Source of the DNA: Leuconostoc gasicomitatum LMG 18811
GTDB taxonomy: Bacteria > Bacillota > Bacilli > Lactobacillales > Lactobacillaceae
Direction of reading: 5' to 3'
Length of the DNA stretch: 64,000 nucleotides
NCBI RefSeq assembly: GCF_000196855.1
Contig: NC_014319.1
Span: 186,001-250,000 of the forward strand
Shown here: positions 50,476 to 60,133 of the stretch, piece by piece
Numbering within the stretch: position 1 is the stretch's first letter
How the letters are laid out: each line of letters starts with the position of its first letter
Program-made: the position numbers and the translations under genes
Notes under the pieces: model-generated
What the model saw: the letters and a program-made list of their open reading frames with translations, nothing else
The model's database searches: none
What the model was told of the DNA's origin: nothing

Positions 50476-52264
50476 AAAAAATAGTTCTGTGTGGGCAAAA
50501 AGTATCCCAATTAAAGAACAGATAAGAGTTATTGTGACATTGGTTAGAATGGCTAAACCCTTTCGAAAAATGTTTTTTGGCGCATTAGCCATTGGCGCTG
50601 CATTTGCCCTACTGCAAGCAGCAGCACCTCGTATTATTGCTTATTATATGACGACGTATTTGCAACAGCGTGACAACGTTACTTTACAAGTTATGATTAG
50701 TTTCGCGGTTTTAGTAGCAGTCGTTCGAGTCAGTCAAGCTGTGACAGATGCATTAAACGCCTATTATTTTACAGTAGCTGCTGAATATGCGCTAGAAGAT
50801 ATACGAGTGCAAGTATTTCGTAAGCTACATACTTTAGGTATGAGATTTTTTGATCAAGTACCAGCTGGTTCGTTAGTCACTCGTGTTAACAATGATACAG
50901 CTTCGCTTGCTGATTTTTGGCGTTTTTTCATGCAATTAACATTTGTTATTATGAGCATGATTGGTGCCTACATTGGTATGTTGACAGTGAGTGTAAAAGC
51001 CACTTTGCTAATGCTTATTGTTGTACCGTTTATTGTCGGATCAGTGATTTTATATCAACGTTTTTCATCTAGCTTGTTTCGACATATGCGTGAACGTCTA
51101 TCACATTTAAATGCTAAAATTGCTGAAAGCATCACAGGTATTGATGTGATTCAGGAATTTTATCAAGAAGATCGTTTTAAAAAATCATTTGCTAAAGTCA
51201 ATGGTGAATATTTTAATGCGCGTTTTCGTATGGTAAAAGCAGATGCTTTGCTACTGGAGCCAATGGTCGATATGTTACTGGGTGCAGCTATGGTGCTTGT
51301 ATTTTGGTACTTTGGTACGCTGTCCATGTCAACTGCTGTCTCTGCGGGTGTCATTTATGCTTTTACAACGTATTTAAACAACATATTTAGTCCGTTAGAA
51401 AGCGTTATGAACTTGTTTAGCCCGTTTCAAGAAGGGCTTGTGTCAGGTTATCGCATTTTAGGTATTTTAGCTGATGATACTTATGCGCCAGCACAAAATG
51501 TGGCTGCCAAGCAAGATATTACAGCAGGAAAAATTGCGTTCCAACACGTTGATTTTAGTTATGATGGGCAACATCAAATATTAAAAGATCTCAATTTTAT
51601 AGCTAACCCGGGTGATACGGTGGCACTTGTTGGTCACACTGGATCTGGCAAATCTTCAACAATCAATGCACTGATGAGATTCTATGAGTTTCAATCTGGA
51701 AATATTTTAATTGATGATCATGATATTCGAGACATTGCTTTAAAAAATATTCGTCAAAAAATGGGATTGGTTTTGCAAGATCCGTTCATGTTTTTTGGTG
51801 ATATTTCATCTAATATTCGTATGTATGATGATACGATTACAGATGAACAAGTTAAGGCAGCTGCTGAGTTTGTTGGGGCTGATAAGTTTATATCTGCATT
51901 ACCAGGTAATTATCATGCAAAAGTGCAAGAAGGCGGATCGGGATTTTCTGCTGGGGAAAAACAATTAATTAGTTTTGCACGGGCAATTGTTAGAGATCCC
52001 AAAATTTTAATATTGGATGAAGCAACAGCAAATGTTGATACTGAGACGGAGGCTTTGATTCAAAAATCACTATTAAAAATGCGTCAAAATCGTACGACTA
52101 TTGCTATCGCACATCGTTTATCAACAATTAAAGATGCTGACTTGATTTTAGTGTTAGATAAAGGTGAAGTTGTTGAACATGGGACACATGAAGAATTATT
52201 GCAATTACAGGGGCAATATTATGACTTATATCGCTTACAAGGTATAAATAATGATAGTAACTGA
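50468..52264 (+). CDS. Heterodimeric ABC exporter, catalytic partner subunit
   Basis: A 598-residue half-transporter with six spans (about 25-310) and an ATPase domain. Walker A is GHTGSGKSS, Walker B is ILILDEATANVD with the catalytic Glu, and the H-loop is AHRLST. The signature is degenerate (GFSAGEKQ). In the heterodimer this signature faces the subunit-1 site, so one site is impaired and one is canonical, as in LmrCD/BmrCD. AAGGGGG six bases before ATG 50468 sets the start. It is translationally coupled to the upstream subunit. No terminator was obvious in the 219-base gap before glnQ. Confidence 0.9.
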   Translation: MSEKNSSVWAKSIPIKEQIRVIVTLVRMAKPFRKMFFGALAIGAAFALLQAAAPRIIAYYMTTYLQQRDNVTLQVMISFAVLVAVVRVSQAVTDALNAYYFTVAAEYALEDIRVQVFRKLHTLGMRFFDQVPAGSLVTRVNNDTASLADFWRFFMQLTFVIMSMIGAYIGMLTVSVKATLLMLIVVPFIVGSVILYQRFSSSLFRHMRERLSHLNAKIAESITGIDVIQEFYQEDRFKKSFAKVNGEYFNARFRMVKADALLLEPMVDMLLGAAMVLVFWYFGTLSMSTAVSAGVIYAFTTYLNNIFSPLESVMNLFSPFQEGLVSGYRILGILADDTYAPAQNVAAKQDITAGKIAFQHVDFSYDGQHQILKDLNFIANPGDTVALVGHTGSGKSSTINALMRFYEFQSGNILIDDHDIRDIALKNIRQKMGLVLQDPFMFFGDISSNIRMYDDTITDEQVKAAAEFVGADKFISALPGNYHAKVQEGGSGFSAGEKQLISFARAIVRDPKILILDEATANVDTETEALIQKSLLKMRQNRTTIAIAHRLSTIKDADLILVLDKGEVVEHGTHEELLQLQGQYYDLYRLQGINNDSN

Positions 52265-52483
52265 AAATAAAGTAATGTGTGTAAAATGTTAAATAGTTCA
52301 CATTTATATGTTATGTTTTCTGCCATGAACATGGTGACAAAGAGTTAAAACAGGTACAATAGAAATAGAACATAATTAGGTGAACAGACTTAAAATACGA
52401 AAAAGTACTTTAATTGTCATCTTTTTACAGTTAATATATGTGTGCGGTATGCTGAATACGCATGAATAAGGAGAGATTTACGT

Positions 52484-53221
52484 ATGTCAATGATTGAGTT
52501 TAAAAATGTAGAAAAGTACTATGGTAACTTCCACGCACTAAAAAACGTTAATTTGACAATTGATGAAGGTGAAACAGTTGTTTTGATTGGCCCTTCTGGG
52601 TCAGGAAAGTCAACATTGATTCGTACTGTTAATGGTTTGGAAGAAATCGAAGAAGGACAGTTATTAGTTAACGGATTTGACCTACACGACCCAAAGACAG
52701 ATATGAATCGTATTCGTAAAAATGTTGGTATGGTGTTTCAACACTTCAATTTGTATGATAATAAAACAACCTTAGAAAATGTGATGTTAGCACCACGTTT
52801 GGTTTTGAAGCGGGATGAAGCTGAAAATAAGAAATTAGCGATGGAATTATTGGAAAAAGTTGGTTTGGCTGATAAAGCAGCTAACATGCCATCAGAACTA
52901 TCTGGTGGTCAAAAACAACGCGCAGCAATTGCGCGTTCATTAGCTATGCAACCTAAAGCATTGTTATTTGACGAGCCAACCTCCGCTTTAGATCCTGAAA
53001 TGGTTGGGGATGTATTAGATGTTATGCGAGACATTGCTAAAGATTCGTCAATGACCATGCTTGTTGTCACACACGAAATGAGTTTTGCAAAGGCCGTTGC
53101 AGATCGTGTTATTTTTATGGCTGAGGGTGAAATTTTAGAAGACAGCACAACGAAGGAATTCTTTGAAAAACCCAAGGAAGTTCGTGCACAAAAGTTTTTG
53201 AGTCAGGTTGAACATCACTAA
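52484..53221 (+). CDS. glnQ: Polar amino acid (glutamine-type) ABC transporter ATPase
   Basis: A 245-residue ATPase: Walker [11 protein letters not shown]-loop [19 protein letters not shown], signature [15 protein letters not shown], Walker [17 protein letters not shown] and H-loop VVTHEMSFA. This is the GlnQ/HisP class that energises uptake of polar amino acids. SD AAGGAGAG precedes the ATG. It is first in an operon with the binding protein and two permeases; glutamine is the best guess, glutamate or others possible. Confidence 0.9.
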   Translation: MSMIEFKNVEKYYGNFHALKNVNLTIDEGETVVLIGPSGSGKSTLIRTVNGLEEIEEGQLLVNGFDLHDPKTDMNRIRKNVGMVFQHFNLYDNKTTLENVMLAPRLVLKRDEAENKKLAMELLEKVGLADKAANMPSELSGGQKQRAAIARSLAMQPKALLFDEPTSALDPEMVGDVLDVMRDIAKDSSMTMLVVTHEMSFAKAVADRVIFMAEGEILEDSTTKEFFEKPKEVRAQKFLSQVEHH

Positions 53222-53248
53222 AATAGGGAGGAATTGCGTTTACTGAGA

Positions 53249-53284
53249 CTCATGGCTTGATGGGGTATACAATCAAGCCATGAG
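53249..53284 (+). other. Perfect 13-bp intercistronic hairpin between glnQ and glnH
   Basis: CTCATGGCTTGAT (53249-53261) and ATCAAGCCATGAG (53272-53284) pair perfectly around a 10-base loop, without a T-run. An SD-like AGGGAGG (53225-53231) lies in front of it with no good start codon. It may protect or process the mRNA to raise binding-protein output. Confidence 0.65.
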
Positions 53285-53308
53285 CTAGATGTGTGACGTA
53301 TATATATT

Positions 53309-54175
53309 ATGGAAAAAGCTAAAAAGCGACAGTTTGGCATTATAGCCACAATTGTCTTAGTTGCCGTTATTGTCCTTGGTTTAATGTGGGCAACAGCAAC
53401 AGCCAATAGAAATGCAGAACATCAAGATACGCTCGCTCGTGTGGAAAAATTAGGTCGAATTGTGTGGGGTGTGAAAGCTGATACGCGTTTATTTGGACTG
53501 ATGGATACAAAAACGGGTATATCTCAAGGATTTGATATTGACATTGCTAGAGCATTGACAGTTCAAATTTCAAAGCAAACTGGCGTACCAATGTCTGCTG
53601 AGTTCGTGCCGGTTTCAACAGCATCAAAGATGCAACTGTTGAAAAACACAAATATTGATGGTTCTGTATCAACAATGACAATTACGCCAGAACGTGAAAA
53701 GATTATTGACTTTACAAATCAGTATTTTGATGCTGGCCAGTCAATCTTAGTTAAAAAAGATTCTGGCATTAATTCAATAAAAGATATGAACAGTTCTAAA
53801 TATACGATCATTGTAGTTGTGGGGACAACAGCAGCCACTGAAACCGCAAAATTTGCACCAAAAGCAAAACTATTAGCTGTTCAGGACTATGCGACAGGGA
53901 TGCAAGCTCTAAAAAGTGGTCAAGGGCAAGCAATGTCAACGGATAATGCCATTTTGTATGGCTTTGCCACGGAAAATCCTGATTATCATATTGCTGGTGG
54001 GACATTCACACATGGCCCTTATGGTATTGCTTTTGATAATAATCAAAAGCCAATGATTAAAGAAACAAATGCAGCCTTGGCTACGATTAAACAAAATGGT
54101 ATTTATAATCAGCTTATTAAGAAGTGGTTTAGTAACGTTCCAGGTCTTGACTGGCACAGTTTGGAGGCGAAATAA
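53309..54175 (+). CDS. glnH: Amino acid ABC transporter substrate-binding protein
   Basis: A 288-residue SBP of family 3. One N-terminal hydrophobic segment (residues 9-32) is followed by the binding domain: RIVWGVKADTRLFGL, ISQGFDIDIARALTVQI, STMTITPEREKIIDFTNQYF and DNAILYGFA. There is no cysteine anywhere, hence no lipobox; it is anchored by an uncleaved segment or secreted. No SD lies within 15 bases of ATG 53309 and an in-frame stop at 53294 excludes a longer start. TAATG overlap with glnP. Confidence 0.87.
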   Translation: MEKAKKRQFGIIATIVLVAVIVLGLMWATATANRNAEHQDTLARVEKLGRIVWGVKADTRLFGLMDTKTGISQGFDIDIARALTVQISKQTGVPMSAEFVPVSTASKMQLLKNTNIDGSVSTMTITPEREKIIDFTNQYFDAGQSILVKKDSGINSIKDMNSSKYTIIVVVGTTAATETAKFAPKAKLLAVQDYATGMQALKSGQGQAMSTDNAILYGFATENPDYHIAGGTFTHGPYGIAFDNNQKPMIKETNAALATIKQNGIYNQLIKKWFSNVPGLDWHSLEAK

Positions 54176-54816
54176 TGGCATTATTACAAAATAATTTCCC
54201 AACATTCTTGCAAGGATTTGGTTATACATTACTATCTAGTATCATTGCATTGATTGGATCAATGATTCTTGGCACAGGGTTTGCAATTATGCAGATTGTT
54301 CCACAAAAATGGGCGCAAGTAATAGGAAATGTTTATGTCCAGGTCTTTCGAAATATTCCCTTGTTAATTATTACCTTTTTCTTTTTTCTAGTCGTTTCAA
54401 AGTATGTTAAGATGAGTGGCTTCACATCTGGAACGGTTGCTTTAATGTTGTACACGTCAGCATTTATTGCCGAAACAGTTAGAGCGGGTATTTTATCAGT
54501 GAATGGTGGGCAAATGGAGGGTGCACGCGCTAATGGATTGTCGTTTGCGCAAGCGATGCAATACATTATATTGCCTCAAGCATTTCGAATTGCTTTACCT
54601 TCATTAGGGAACCAATTCATTAATTTGGTAAAAAATTCATCTATCCTAGCGTTTGTTGGTGGATTAGACTTGATGTATCAAGGAAATATGGTTGCAGCAA
54701 ACACATTTGATACGTTCAGTACGTATATTATTGTGGCAATCTTCTACTTAATTCTCACATTACCGTTAAGCTACTATATACAACACCTTGAGCGTAAGCT
54801 TAAGCGCGCATTGTAA
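54175..54816 (+). CDS. glnP: Amino acid ABC transporter permease
   Basis: A 213-residue HisM/GlnP-type permease with five spans. The ATPase-docking EAA motif is MEGARANGLSFAQAMQYIILPQAF (shown by ARANGLS and LPQAFR), and VQVFRNIPLLI is the typical early motif. It overlaps the glnH stop by one base. The SD GGAGG lies at the end of glnH. Confidence 0.9.
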   Translation: MALLQNNFPTFLQGFGYTLLSSIIALIGSMILGTGFAIMQIVPQKWAQVIGNVYVQVFRNIPLLIITFFFFLVVSKYVKMSGFTSGTVALMLYTSAFIAETVRAGILSVNGGQMEGARANGLSFAQAMQYIILPQAFRIALPSLGNQFINLVKNSSILAFVGGLDLMYQGNMVAANTFDTFSTYIIVAIFYLILTLPLSYYIQHLERKLKRAL

Positions 54817-54825
54817 GGAGGAATT

Positions 54826-55485
54826 ATGGTTACATTAGGAATATTTAGCGCCTTCACACCACAAAACGTCCTTTATCTGTTGGGTGGTTTGGGTATTACT
54901 GTGGGTGTATCAGTTATATCAGTAATTTTGAGTTTGATTTTTGGTTCTATTGTCGGCATTATTCAATTTGAACGTTTGCCTTATTTTTCTAAATTCGTTG
55001 GTACAATTAACAATATCATTCGCAATTTACCATTGTTATTAATTATATTTTTTGTTTATTTTGCGCTACCAAAAATTGGCATTCACTTACCAATCTTTTG
55101 GGCCACAGTTATTGCAATGAGTACATTTGAGTCAGCCATGCTAGCAGAAATTGTGCGTGGCGGTCTAGAATCAGTTGATAATGGTCAATTTGAAGGTGCA
55201 CGTGCCAATGGATTGAGTAATATGCAAACAATGATTTATATTGTTCTGCCACAAGCCTACAAAAAAATGATACCACCAATTATTTCTCAATTAATTTCAT
55301 TGGTGAAAGATACCAGCTTGGCATTGGGAATTGTGTTATCTGAAATGACTTATCGTGGTCAAATTGTTTATGCGCAAAATTCAACATATATTGTCCCTGT
55401 ACTAATTGCAATTACGTTGGTTTATTTCTTGCTAAACTATGGCTTGTCATTATTAGCAAAATGGGCTGATCATAAATTGGCTTAG
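54826..55485 (+). CDS. glnM: Amino acid ABC transporter permease, second subunit
   Basis: A 219-residue permease of the same family, with IRNLPLLLIIFFVYF and the EAA loop FEGARANGLSN...LPQAYKK. It pairs with the preceding permease to make the membrane channel. GGAGG six bases upstream of the ATG. Last gene of the operon. The symbol is by position only. Confidence 0.88.
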   Translation: MVTLGIFSAFTPQNVLYLLGGLGITVGVSVISVILSLIFGSIVGIIQFERLPYFSKFVGTINNIIRNLPLLLIIFFVYFALPKIGIHLPIFWATVIAMSTFESAMLAEIVRGGLESVDNGQFEGARANGLSNMQTMIYIVLPQAYKKMIPPIISQLISLVKDTSLALGIVLSEMTYRGQIVYAQNSTYIVPVLIAITLVYFLLNYGLSLLAKWADHKLA

Positions 55486-55582
55486 ATACAAGAAGACTAC
55501 TAAGATTAGTTATCGCTCTCTGTTAACTATATAATTAATCTATTTTAAAATAATGTTGTGAAATATAACTATTAAATATTAG

Positions 55583-55611
55583 TTGTATATGAGAATATTA
55601 AGTGATATACT
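55583..55611 (+). promoter_or_regulatory. Promoter of the first oppA copy
   Basis: TTGTAT, a 17-base spacer and TATACT. The block from -35 to the start codon is closely repeated upstream of the second oppA. Confidence 0.75.
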
Positions 55612-55666
55612 AATTTCATTAATGTGTATTTAAAAAATAACTGACATATCTCGGGAGGATATTAGC

Positions 55667-57304
55667 ATGGACACATGGAAAAAAGTGGCTATCGGCGCAG
55701 CAGCTGTTGTGGTTGTTGGTGGCGGTACACGCGCAGCAGGTCTCTGGGGCGGAAGCTCATCAGAAAATAGTAAGAATTTGTCATTTCAGTTGCCAACACC
55801 TATTCAAACGTTGGATATTTCTAAGAATACGGATACGTATTCTGGAACAATCATTGGTAATTCAGGCGCAAACTTGATGCGTGTTGATTCTAAAGGTAAA
55901 GCACAGTTAGAGTTAGCTAAGTCAGTGAAAGTCTCTGATGATGGTTTGAAATATACAGTTGTTTTGAAAAATGGTTTAAAGTGGTCTGACGGGTCAAAGT
56001 TAACAGCACAGGATTTCGTTTATTCATGGCAACGAATTGTTGATCCTAAGACAGCTTCTCAATATGCCTATCTTGCGTCAGGTGTAAAAAATGCTGACAA
56101 AATTGCAGCAGGCAAAGCCGATGTTGACACACTTGGTGTAACAGCTAAGGGCAACACAATTACCTTTGACTTAGAACGACCATTGCCACAATTTGAATAT
56201 CTATTAACATTCTCTAACTTTATGCCACAAAAACAAAATTTTGTGACTAAAGAAGGTAAAAAATATGCAACAACTGCAGCAACATCACTTTATTCAGGCC
56301 CTTATAAAGTTGAAGGCTGGAATGGGACTAACAATAGTTTTAAGTTAATTAAGAATGATAACTATTGGGATGCCAAAAATATTAAGACAAAACAAATTGA
56401 TGTGCAAGTCGTTCAAAAGCCGGAAACAGCAGTTCAGCTTTATAAGCAGGGTAAGATTGATCGTGTACTTATCTCTAACACACCTGAACTATACAAAGCT
56501 AACAAGAATGATAAAAATGTATCAAAGGCACCAGAAGCAACCACAGCTTACTTGCAATATAATCAAACAGGTAAGAACAAATTCTTAGCCAATGCTAAGA
56601 TTCGTGAAGCTTTAAACTTAGCAACTAATCGTAAAGAATTAACAGATCAAGTGACTGCAGGAATCTCAACGCCAGCAACTGGTTTGGCACCAGAAGGTTT
56701 GGCTAAGACAGATTCTGGTGAAGATTTAGCTAAGTTTGTTGCGCCTGGTTATAAGTTTGACCCTAAGAAGGCCGCTACTTTGTTCCAAGAGGGATTGAAA
56801 GAAGTTGGCGAGAGTCAGGCAACATTTACTGTTACCTCAGATGCAGACTCACCAGCAGCTAAGACAACTTTGGATTATTTACAAGGATCATGGGAAAAGG
56901 CTTTGCCAGGTTTGAAGATCAACCAAAAGTTCGTACCATTTTCACAACGTATTAAAGATTCACAAACACAAAACTTTGACATTGTTGTGTCATTGTGGGG
57001 TGGCGATTACCCAGAGGGATCAACATACTACGATATCTTTAAAACAGGTGCCTCAAATAATAATGGCCAGTTCAAGAATGAAGTTTATGACGCTGCAGTT
57101 AATAAGGCTGAATCAACTGATGCATTGAAGGCATCAGCTCGTGATAACGACTATAAAATGGCTGAGGAAGCCTTGTTAAAGGATAGCAACTTCAACCCAT
57201 TATATTTCCGTGCAGGTTATGCATTACAAAATCCTAAGGTGACCGGTATTGTTCTTAATTCAACTGGATTGAATCAAGATTGGAAATTAGCAGTTAAGAA
57301 ATAA
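55667..57304 (+). CDS. oppA: Oligopeptide-binding protein OppA, copy 1
   Basis: A 545-residue SBP family 5 protein. An N-terminal segment (KVAIGAAAVVVVGGGTRAAGLWGG) looks like a lipoprotein signal, but the cysteine after AA is missing and the protein has no Cys at all. The binding domain shows QTLDISKNTD, LKWSDGSKLTAQDFVYSWQR, YSGPYKVEGWN and FDIVVSLWGGDYPEGS. It captures peptides for OppBCDF. SD GGGAGG precedes the ATG. It is the first of two tandem copies, roughly two-thirds identical by eye, each with its own promoter. Confidence 0.92.
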   Translation: MDTWKKVAIGAAAVVVVGGGTRAAGLWGGSSSENSKNLSFQLPTPIQTLDISKNTDTYSGTIIGNSGANLMRVDSKGKAQLELAKSVKVSDDGLKYTVVLKNGLKWSDGSKLTAQDFVYSWQRIVDPKTASQYAYLASGVKNADKIAAGKADVDTLGVTAKGNTITFDLERPLPQFEYLLTFSNFMPQKQNFVTKEGKKYATTAATSLYSGPYKVEGWNGTNNSFKLIKNDNYWDAKNIKTKQIDVQVVQKPETAVQLYKQGKIDRVLISNTPELYKANKNDKNVSKAPEATTAYLQYNQTGKNKFLANAKIREALNLATNRKELTDQVTAGISTPATGLAPEGLAKTDSGEDLAKFVAPGYKFDPKKAATLFQEGLKEVGESQATFTVTSDADSPAAKTTLDYLQGSWEKALPGLKINQKFVPFSQRIKDSQTQNFDIVVSLWGGDYPEGSTYYDIFKTGASNNNGQFKNEVYDAAVNKAESTDALKASARDNDYKMAEEALLKDSNFNPLYFRAGYALQNPKVTGIVLNSTGLNQDWKLAVKK

Positions 57305-57412
57305 ATATTGTGTAGTAACAAATCAGTTTGAATGAGTAGATTAAGAATTGACGTTAGTTGATTCTTATTTTATTTAAAAGTGATCTCACAAGATATAATG
57401 ATTGATTATTAG

Positions 57413-57441
57413 TTGTATATGAGAATATTAAATGATATAGT
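57413..57441 (+). promoter_or_regulatory. Promoter of the second oppA copy
   Basis: TTGTAT, 17 bases and TATAGT, in a leader that is a diverged copy of the first oppA leader. Confidence 0.75.
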
Positions 57442-57497
57442 ATTATTTATTAATGTGTATTTAAAAAATGACTGACATATGTTGAGAGGATATTAGT

Positions 57498-59135
57498 ATG
57501 GATACATGGAAAAAAGTGGCTATCGGCGCAGTCGCTGTTGTTGTTGTTGTCGGTGGTGGTACACGTGCTGCAGGTCTCTGGGGTGGTAAAAAAGCCGCTG
57601 AAAAAGGGACATTAAATTATTCACTACCAACAGATATTCAAACGTTAGATATTTCAAAAAATACAGATCAGTATTCTAACCAGATTATTGGTAATTCAGG
57701 ATCTAACTTGTTGCGAGTTGATGCGAAAGGCAAGGCGATCCCTGATTTAGCTAAATCTATTAAAGTGTCAAGTGATGGGCTAACGTATACTGCTCAATTA
57801 CGTAGTGGTTTAAAATGGTCTGATGGCTCAAAGTTAACAGCACAGGATTTTGTTTATTCATGGCAACGAATTGTCGACCCTAAGACAGCTTCACAATATG
57901 CTTATCTTGCATCAGGTGTTAAAAACGCAGATGAAATTGTAGCAGGTAAAGAAAAAGTAAGTCAATTGGGTGTTACCTCTAAAGGAAACACAGTGACCTT
58001 TAATTTAGCACATCCAATGCCACATTTTGAGTACTTATTGACTTTTTCAAATTTCATGCCTCAAAAGGAATCGTTTGTTGCTAAGCAAGGTAAGTCCTAT
58101 GGCACAACATCCGAAAAACAATTGTATTCAGGCCCTTATACTTTTAAGGGTTGGAATGGTACTAATGGTAAATTCGAACTTGTAAAGAACAAAAACTATT
58201 GGGATGCTAAAAATGTTAAAACACAAACATTAACATATCAAGTTGTCAAAAAGCCTGAAACGGCAGTGGAACTTTATAAACAAGGTAAATTAGATGAAGC
58301 GCCCTTAACGACAACAGATCTTTATAGTGCCAATAAGGGCAGTAAAGACAGTGTTAAGGTACCAGAAGCACGAACGGATTATATTGAGTACAACCAAACA
58401 GGAACAAATAAATTTTTGGCAAATACTAAAATTCGAGAGGCTTTGAATTTGGCTACAAACCGTGATGAACTTGTTAAAGAAGTCACTGGCGGTGTATCTA
58501 CAGCTGGGACAGCGTTGGTACCAACAGGATTAGCTAAGACAGCAAGTGGTGAAGACTTAGCTAAGTATGTTGCACCTGGATATACGTATGATAAAAATAA
58601 AGCAGCCAAATTATTTGCTGAAGGATTGAAAGAAATTGGCGAAACAAAAGCAACTTTGACAATCGAAGCAGCTTCGGATCAACCGGCTAACAAAGTCGTT
58701 GTTGACTATTTGCAAGGTTCTTGGCAGAAAGCTTTGCCAGGTTTGACAATCAATCAAAAATTTGTACCATTTAAGCAACGATTACAAGATGCTCAGACTC
58801 AAAACTTTGAGATATTGTTAACTGCATGGGGTGGTGATTATCCTGAAGGTTCAACTTTCTATGATTTGTTTAAAAATAATGGTTCTTACAATGATGGCAA
58901 GTTTATAAATGACGCATACACTGATGCCGTTAATAAGGCTGAAACAAAAGATGCATTAGACCAGTCGAGTCGTGATATGGATTATAAAAATGCAGAAGCA
59001 GCTTTGTTTAAAAATGCGAATTATAGTCCATTGATGTTCAGGGCACATTACGCTTTGCAGAATCCTGATGTCAAAGGCGTTGTGGCAAACACAACAGGTT
59101 TGCTTCAAGACTTCAAGTACGCATATCGCAAGTAA
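57498..59135 (+). CDS. oppA: Oligopeptide-binding protein OppA, copy 2
   Basis: A 545-residue paralogue of the upstream protein with the same N-terminus (MDTWKKVAIGAVAVVVVVGG), again without a lipobox cysteine or any Cys. LRSGLKWSDGSKLTAQDF and LTAWGGDYPEGSTFYDLF mark the fold. Differences cluster in the ligand-binding half, so peptide preference may differ. SD GAGAGG precedes the ATG. It lies 69 bases before oppB and probably reads into oppBCDF. Confidence 0.92.
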   Translation: MDTWKKVAIGAVAVVVVVGGGTRAAGLWGGKKAAEKGTLNYSLPTDIQTLDISKNTDQYSNQIIGNSGSNLLRVDAKGKAIPDLAKSIKVSSDGLTYTAQLRSGLKWSDGSKLTAQDFVYSWQRIVDPKTASQYAYLASGVKNADEIVAGKEKVSQLGVTSKGNTVTFNLAHPMPHFEYLLTFSNFMPQKESFVAKQGKSYGTTSEKQLYSGPYTFKGWNGTNGKFELVKNKNYWDAKNVKTQTLTYQVVKKPETAVELYKQGKLDEAPLTTTDLYSANKGSKDSVKVPEARTDYIEYNQTGTNKFLANTKIREALNLATNRDELVKEVTGGVSTAGTALVPTGLAKTASGEDLAKYVAPGYTYDKNKAAKLFAEGLKEIGETKATLTIEAASDQPANKVVVDYLQGSWQKALPGLTINQKFVPFKQRLQDAQTQNFEILLTAWGGDYPEGSTFYDLFKNNGSYNDGKFINDAYTDAVNKAETKDALDQSSRDMDYKNAEAALFKNANYSPLMFRAHYALQNPDVKGVVANTTGLLQDFKYAYRK

Positions 59136-59204
59136 TGATAGATCGTAAGAAAATATTTAATTTCAAATAAGAATTCGTTCTTATTTGTTTAGGAAGATGA
59201 TATT

Positions 59205-60122
59205 ATGTGGAAATATATTTTAAAACGACTGCTGTTACTTATCTTTACGCTTTTCTTAGTGGTTACTGCGACATTCTTCTTGATGCAAATCATGCCTGGA
59301 ACGCCGTTTACTAACCCTAAATTAACACCGGAAGCAATAGCACAGTTGAAATCAACGTACGGTTTAGATTTACCGCTTTGGCAACAATACTTGAATTACT
59401 TAATTGGTGCGGCTCATGGTAATTTTGGCATATCATTCCAATATCAAAATCAGCCAGTTAGCATGTTAATTGGTCAGCGTTTGCCTATCTCAGCGCAGTT
59501 GGGTGCACAAGCATTGGTAGTTGGCGTTATTGCAGGACTATTTATGGGTGCTGCATCTGCACGTAATAAAAACAATAAAATTGATGGTACATTAGGTATT
59601 ATCTCAACACTTGGGATCTCAATACCAAGCTTTATCTTAGGCATTATTTTGGTTTATTTGTTTGGATTTAAATGGCCACTCTTCCCAGTTTCAGGATGGG
59701 GTGATTCATTTTCACAAACTGTTTTACCAACGCTTGCTTTAGCTATGAGTCCAGCAGCTATTACGACACGGTTTGTTCGTTCAGAAATGATTGAATCGTT
59801 AAGTTCAGATTATGTACAGTTGGCTAAAGCTAAAGGATTGAGTGCTAAAGAGGTAGTTAACCAACATGCTTATCGTAATTCTATGATTCCAGTTTTGACA
59901 CTGATTGGGCCAATGGCTGCAGGTTTATTGACGGGATCAACATTAATCGAGCAAATTTTCTCAATACCTGGTATTGGTCAACAATTTGTTTTGTCAATTC
60001 CTTCAAAGGATTTTCCAGTTATTATGGGAACTACGATCGTCTATTCAGCTATGTTGATGGTTATGATTTTGATCACGGATATTTTGACAGCAATTATTGA
60101 TCCGCGTGTTCGTTTGCAATAA
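59205..60122 (+). CDS. oppB: Oligopeptide ABC transporter permease OppB
   Basis: A 305-residue permease with six spans. The N-terminal YILKRLLLLIFTLFLVVTATF and MPGTPF are typical. The EAA loop LAKAKGLSAKEVVNQHAYRNS and the final IIDPRVR close the protein. It forms the channel with OppC. SD GGAAG precedes the ATG. Confidence 0.94.
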   Translation: MWKYILKRLLLLIFTLFLVVTATFFLMQIMPGTPFTNPKLTPEAIAQLKSTYGLDLPLWQQYLNYLIGAAHGNFGISFQYQNQPVSMLIGQRLPISAQLGAQALVVGVIAGLFMGAASARNKNNKIDGTLGIISTLGISIPSFILGIILVYLFGFKWPLFPVSGWGDSFSQTVLPTLALAMSPAAITTRFVRSEMIESLSSDYVQLAKAKGLSAKEVVNQHAYRNSMIPVLTLIGPMAAGLLTGSTLIEQIFSIPGIGQQFVLSIPSKDFPVIMGTTIVYSAMLMVMILITDILTAIIDPRVRLQ

Positions 60123-60133
60123 GGAGGCTTATG

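Noticed and set aside
53234-53260. Eight-codon leader peptide starting TTG after AGGGAGG
   Set aside because: Only two bases separate the SD from the TTG, too short for initiation.
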